20,206 nt of DNA from Pseudomonadota bacterium (GTDB lineage: Bacteria; Pseudomonadota; Gammaproteobacteria; Xanthomonadales; Xanthomonadaceae), in NCBI GenBank assembly GCA_023423605.1, contig JAFAFF010000260.1, positions 1 to 20,206 on the forward strand, read 5' to 3'. Shown piece after piece: positions 17,121 through 20,206 of the stretch. Position 1 is the stretch's first letter. Each line of letters opens with the position of its first letter. The translations under genes and the position numbers were made by a program. The notes beneath the pieces were generated by a model, which was not told where the DNA came from, searched no databases, and saw only the letters and a program-made list of their open reading frames with translations.

Positions 17121-19196
17121 TCACCGGTCGGCGCGTAGCAGCTCCGCCTGCAATGAAGGCAGCAACAGACGGTTGCCATGGCCGCTCACGTGGTCGCCGT
17201 CGAAGAACACCGGTCGGCCATGGCGCTGCGATGCGCACACGTCCGCTTCGCACAACACCGGCAACGGATCCCATACGCGCGCTCCCGGCAGGCCGGCCGC
17301 CACCGCGCGCAATCCCTGCAGCGCCGGCGCCCGGAACTGCTCCATCGTCGTTCGCGGGATATGCAGGCCCCCGGCACATATCGCATTGCCCGCATTGAAA
17401 CGGTCCGAACAGCGGTAGGGCGGCGCCGGCAGCACCGGCTTGGGCGCCTCCAGCAGGATGCGCACGCCCGCGTCGGCCAATGGCCGCCACTGCGCGATGG
17501 CCTGCTCGATTTCCCGGACACGCCCTGCCGCCGCCTGCGCACTGTGTTCGCTTTCCTGGGCGGCGCCCGCGTCATAGCGTTCGAATTGATCCGCCAGGCG
17601 CGGCAACCGCAGCGATGACAGCAGCACCACATCGCCCGGCCCGGCACGCCGGGCGATGTCGGCGCGCACGCTCGCATCGTAATCCGGGCATCCCGCTGCC
17701 GGGCTGCGCCACTGCTGCAGGCTCACCAGCGGACAGCCACCACGACCATACAGGCGCACTGTGACGCCGCCTTCCAGCGCCAGCCGCTGCAGCAGCTCCA
17801 CATAGGCCATGGCGTGCGAATCACCCGCCACGAATACCTGCGCAGGCATGCCCTGCGGCAGCGGTCGCGTGCACTGTCCGCGCTGGAACACCCGCATGCT
17901 GCCGCCGTCGAAATCTTCCTGTCCGCGCTGCAGCCGGCAGTCCGGGTAATTTTGCTTCACCCCCTTGGCATACGGGTACCAGTCCAGCGGATGGCGGCTG
18001 ACAGTGCTCAGCGATACATGGGCGGCCTGTTTGTACAGCGCCACCTGCACGCCCGCGCCCACCAGCAGCGCGGCAATGCCCACGGCCACCCAGCGACCAG
18101 GGCGCAGCCGCGGCGCCAATGATCCACGGAAGGGTCGTTCGATGAAGCGCCATGACAGCCAGGCCAGCACGAACACCAGTGCCAGCGCAGCCAGCATCCT
18201 CGCCGGGGTATCCAGGCCGATGGTCCAGCGCATCAGCACGAATACCGGCCAATGCCACAGGTACAGCGAGTACGACAGCAGGCCGATGCGCCGCATGGGC
18301 GCGCAGGCCAGCATGCGGCCAACCAGCGAACGCGGATGATGATGCAGCGACAGCAACAGCAGGGCCGTAGCCAGCACCACATGCTGGCCATCGGGCCAGG
18401 GGGAGTGGCCCGCACGCGCGGACCACAGGCTCCAGCCCAGCAGTGCCAGCATCGCAGCCGACAGCACCGACCACAGCGGTGCCATCGGCCCGGACTGGCC
18501 GGTCGCCGCGTGCGCATCGCCGCGCACATGCAGCAGCTGGAACAGCAGCACGCCCACACCCAACTGCCAGAACCGCGTGGTGGTCACGTAGAACGCGCGT
18601 ACCGCCTGCTCCGGCTGGCTGGACAGGGTCATCGCCCAGGCCAGCGAAGCGGCCGTGGCCGCCGCGAACAGACCCAGCGACAGCCAGCGCGCGCGGCCAC
18701 CGCGTGACCACGCCAGGAACAGCAGCGGGAACAGCAGGTAGAACTGCTCTTCCACGCCCAGCGACCAGGTATGGGTATAGGGATTGAACTCCGCCCGCGG
18801 CGCGAAATAGTCGTTGCCGCCGCCGGCCAACACCCAGTTGCTGAAGCCGACGAATGCCATCCGCCCGGTCTTGTCGCTGGCCTCGCTGAGCCAGGACTCG
18901 GGAATGAACATCACGCTGGCCAGCGCCGTCAGCAGCAGGCAGGCCAGCAGCGCCGGAGCGATGCGCCGCAGCCGCCGCGAGTAGAAACGCAGCAGCGATG
19001 CACCCAATGGCAGCGGCGGCAGACGATGTACCGACGCGCTGACCACGAAGCCGGAAATCACGAAAAACACATCCACGCCGGTGAAGCCGCCGGGCAACCA
19101 GGCGGCCTTCAGGTGGAATGCGATGACGGCCAGCACGGCGATCGCGCGCAGCCCGTCGATATGCGGCACGTAGCCGCGGCCAGGATCATGGGTCAT
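17121..19196 (-). CDS. Membrane acyltransferase (acyltransferase 3) with C-terminal SGNH domain, OafA-like
   Basis: A predicted 691-residue inner-membrane protein of the OafA/YrhL type. Residues 1 to about 350 form the multi-helix acyltransferase-3 domain, with the N-terminal signature HIDGLRAIAVLAVIAFHL, GGFTGVDVFFVISGF, RFYSRRLRRIAPALL and WSLGVEEQFYLLFPLL. A linker helix leads to a periplasmic SGNH hydrolase-like domain with nucleophile Ser460 in AGDSHAMAY and Asp666/His669 in FDGDHVSGHG, completing the triad. Family knowledge: such fusions pass acyl (usually acetyl) groups across the membrane onto surface glycans such as O-antigen or peptidoglycan. The actual acceptor here is unknown, and no glycan-biosynthesis genes are nearby. 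The ATG at 19196 was chosen because GGGAG lies six bases upstream; an ATG at 19214 would add six residues and lies in a short duplicated leader. The gene is convergent with metH. Confidence 0.9.
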   Translation of the reverse strand: MTHDPGRGYVPHIDGLRAIAVLAVIAFHLKAAWLPGGFTGVDVFFVISGFVVSASVHRLPPLPLGASLLRFYSRRLRRIAPALLACLLLTALASVMFIPESWLSEASDKTGRMAFVGFSNWVLAGGGNDYFAPRAEFNPYTHTWSLGVEEQFYLLFPLLFLAWSRGGRARWLSLGLFAAATAASLAWAMTLSSQPEQAVRAFYVTTTRFWQLGVGVLLFQLLHVRGDAHAATGQSGPMAPLWSVLSAAMLALLGWSLWSARAGHSPWPDGQHVVLATALLLLSLHHHPRSLVGRMLACAPMRRIGLLSYSLYLWHWPVFVLMRWTIGLDTPARMLAALALVFVLAWLSWRFIERPFRGSLAPRLRPGRWVAVGIAALLVGAGVQVALYKQAAHVSLSTVSRHPLDWYPYAKGVKQNYPDCRLQRGQEDFDGGSMRVFQRGQCTRPLPQGMPAQVFVAGDSHAMAYVELLQRLALEGGVTVRLYGRGGCPLVSLQQWRSPAAGCPDYDASVRADIARRAGPGDVVLLSSLRLPRLADQFERYDAGAAQESEHSAQAAAGRVREIEQAIAQWRPLADAGVRILLEAPKPVLPAPPYRCSDRFNAGNAICAGGLHIPRTTMEQFRAPALQGLRAVAAGLPGARVWDPLPVLCEADVCASQRHGRPVFFDGDHVSGHGNRLLLPSLQAELLRADR

Positions 19197-19205
19197 GTGC
19201 ACTCC

Positions 19206-19231
19206 CTGCATCATCGCTCTGCATCATCGCT
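19206..19231. repeat. 13-bp tandem duplication in the acyltransferase leader
   Basis: CTGCATCATCGCT occurs twice in perfect head-to-tail tandem (19206-19218 and 19219-19231). On the coding strand it reads AGCGATGATGCAG twice, directly before the GGGAG ribosome-binding site, and creates extra ATG codons ahead of the chosen start. Confidence 0.85.
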
Positions 19232-19311
19232 GCCGGCGCACAGCGCGCGTGACCCGATGGGACCGACGGCCGCCACCGGCCACCGTCGCCGCTGATCTCA
19301 CGGTGCTTCGG

Positions 19312-19989
19312 TCACCACACCAGGTCGTCCGGCACCTGGTACTGCGGATCCGCATACGGGTCGTCCTCGGCGGGCGCGTCGGGGTCCACCTTCAACGCTA
19401 CCGCCGGGGCGAAGATCGCTTCGGCCTGCACCAGCAGCGCGGCGCTGACCAGCACGTAACGCCCAGCCAGCTGCACCACGCCCAGCTCGCCGGCATTGAG
19501 TGCCTTGAGCTGCCCGGCGGTGACGTAGATGCGCTTGATCTTGCCACCGTAAGGGAAATGACGCGCGATGTCGGCGTCTTCGGCATTGAGCGCCTGGTCC
19601 TTCAGCAGCGCTTCCAGCTTCGCCTTCGCCTCGCGGCGCTGGCGCGCTTCTTCCTGCTTCAGTCGTTCGGCCTCGATACGCTCTTCCTTCTCGCGCTGCG
19701 CACGGATGGCATAGGCCTTGGCCAGGTCGATCTCTTCCTGGGAACGCGGCTTGCGCGCGCCCTGCGGGCGGTTCGGTCGCTGCCCGGGATTGCCCGGCCG
19801 ACCCTGGCCGGCACGCGGCTCGCCGGACCTGGCCGCTGGCGGCGTGTTGCCCGGCGCCGGCTTGCCGGACGGACGACCATCACGGCGCCCCTCCGCCCTG
19901 CGGTCCGGCTTTCTGTCGTTGCTGCGTTCGGGCCTGGGCGCCGGCTTGAAGCCCAGCCCCATCAACTGGTCGCGGAGGGTATCGCTCAT
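19312..19989 (-). CDS. DUF2058 family protein, YaiL-like
   Basis: A 225-residue soluble protein. The C-terminal third matches my memory of E. coli YaiL (DUF2058), above all the ending EDDPYADPQYQVPDDLVW against EDDPYADFKVPDDLMW in YaiL. The N-terminus MSDTLRDQLMGLGFK also fits the family. Between about residues 15 and 82 lies a basic, Arg/Gly/Pro-rich, presumably disordered region that is longer than in E. coli, followed by a charged helix (about 82-130, KEERIEAERLKQEEARQRREAKAK), likely coiled coil. The biochemical role of this family is not established; a nucleic-acid partner is a guess from the basic segment. The gene starts 9 bp after the stop of slyX on the same strand, so they likely form one transcript, though no Shine-Dalgarno is evident. 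No clear terminator was seen at 19215-19311. Confidence 0.85.
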   Translation of the reverse strand: MSDTLRDQLMGLGFKPAPRPERSNDRKPDRRAEGRRDGRPSGKPAPGNTPPAARSGEPRAGQGRPGNPGQRPNRPQGARKPRSQEEIDLAKAYAIRAQREKEERIEAERLKQEEARQRREAKAKLEALLKDQALNAEDADIARHFPYGGKIKRIYVTAGQLKALNAGELGVVQLAGRYVLVSAALLVQAEAIFAPAVALKVDPDAPAEDDPYADPQYQVPDDLVW

Positions 19990-19998
19990 AGGGAAAAG

Positions 19999-20206
19999 TC
20001 AGTAGTGCGGCGGTGGTGGCTCGTCCACCGGATCAGAGGAATACAACGCGTTGCGGACCTTGCCCAGGTCCTCCAGCAGCACCCGCATCAGGCCCTCGTT
20101 GCGGGTGCCCTCCATGCGTGCGTCGGCCAGCGCCTCGCTCAATTCGGCCAATGCCTGTTCCTGGAAGGAAACACGCATCTCCAGTTCAACCAGGCGCGCT
20201 TCCAGC
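19999..20206 (-). CDS. slyX: SlyX family protein (5' end beyond the window)
   Basis: The minus strand from the window edge to the stop at 19999 is open for 69 codons and encodes a short coiled-coil protein reading LEARLVELEMRVSFQEQALA, then ELSEAL, ending in SSDPVDEPPPPHY. The Pro-rich PPPPHY tail and the heptad-like N-terminal helix are the SlyX signature. The start codon is missing because the window ends; SlyX proteins are about 70-80 residues, so only a few residues should be lost. Its molecular function is poorly defined. It is followed closely by the YaiL-like gene. Confidence 0.9.
   Translation of the reverse strand, partial: LEARLVELEMRVSFQEQALAELSEALADARMEGTRNEGLMRVLLEDLGKVRNALYSSDPVDEPPPPHY

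Overview
The window looks like a chromosomal contig end from a high-GC gammaproteobacterium of the family Xanthomonadaceae, most likely the Stenotrophomonas maltophilia complex. The evidence is: GTAG-type palindromic repeats (SMAG-like, GTAG head plus a stem around CTCTG) between genes; a TetR / lipoprotein adaptor / RND transporter operon with no outer-membrane gene, as in smeGH; a GDH-180 type glutamate dehydrogenase; and a methionine synthase split into two genes behind an ArsR-methyltransferase regulator. The first 70 bases are pure C and are probably an assembly artefact.

Layout. 71-438 is non-coding and holds a long inverted repeat and two hairpins, one a credible terminator for the leftward gene. 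439-5415 (-) encodes the giant NAD-dependent glutamate dehydrogenase. A divergent promoter region follows, then a rightward operon: TetR regulator (5710-6336), RND adaptor (6336-7613) and RND transporter (7629-10802), ending at a bidirectional terminator shared with a leftward acyl-CoA dehydrogenase (10922-12070). The next intergenic region carries three SMAG-like repeats and a striking palindromic operator directly at the start codon of an ArsR-methyltransferase fusion (12344-13273). That gene heads a tightly packed operon with the two halves of cobalamin-dependent methionine synthase (13281-14390 and 14387-17071, joined by an ATGA overlap). Facing it is a leftward membrane acyltransferase with a C-terminal SGNH domain (17121-19196). 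Last come a DUF2058/YaiL-like gene (19312-19989) and the 3' part of slyX (19999-20206), both leftward and probably co-transcribed.

How the genes work together. Two regulatory units are visible: a locally regulated drug efflux pump that must borrow an outer-membrane channel, and a methionine-cycle operon in which a SahR-like regulator, probably sensing S-adenosylhomocysteine through its methyltransferase domain, controls its own gene and the split metH. The rest is housekeeping metabolism or cell-surface modification. I saw no phage, CRISPR, tRNA, rRNA or transposase. The most interesting items are the sahR operator/leader hairpin, the split MetH with a His/Cys-rich insertion, and the 102-bp inverted-repeat element near the left end. 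I found no clearly undescribed multi-gene system.
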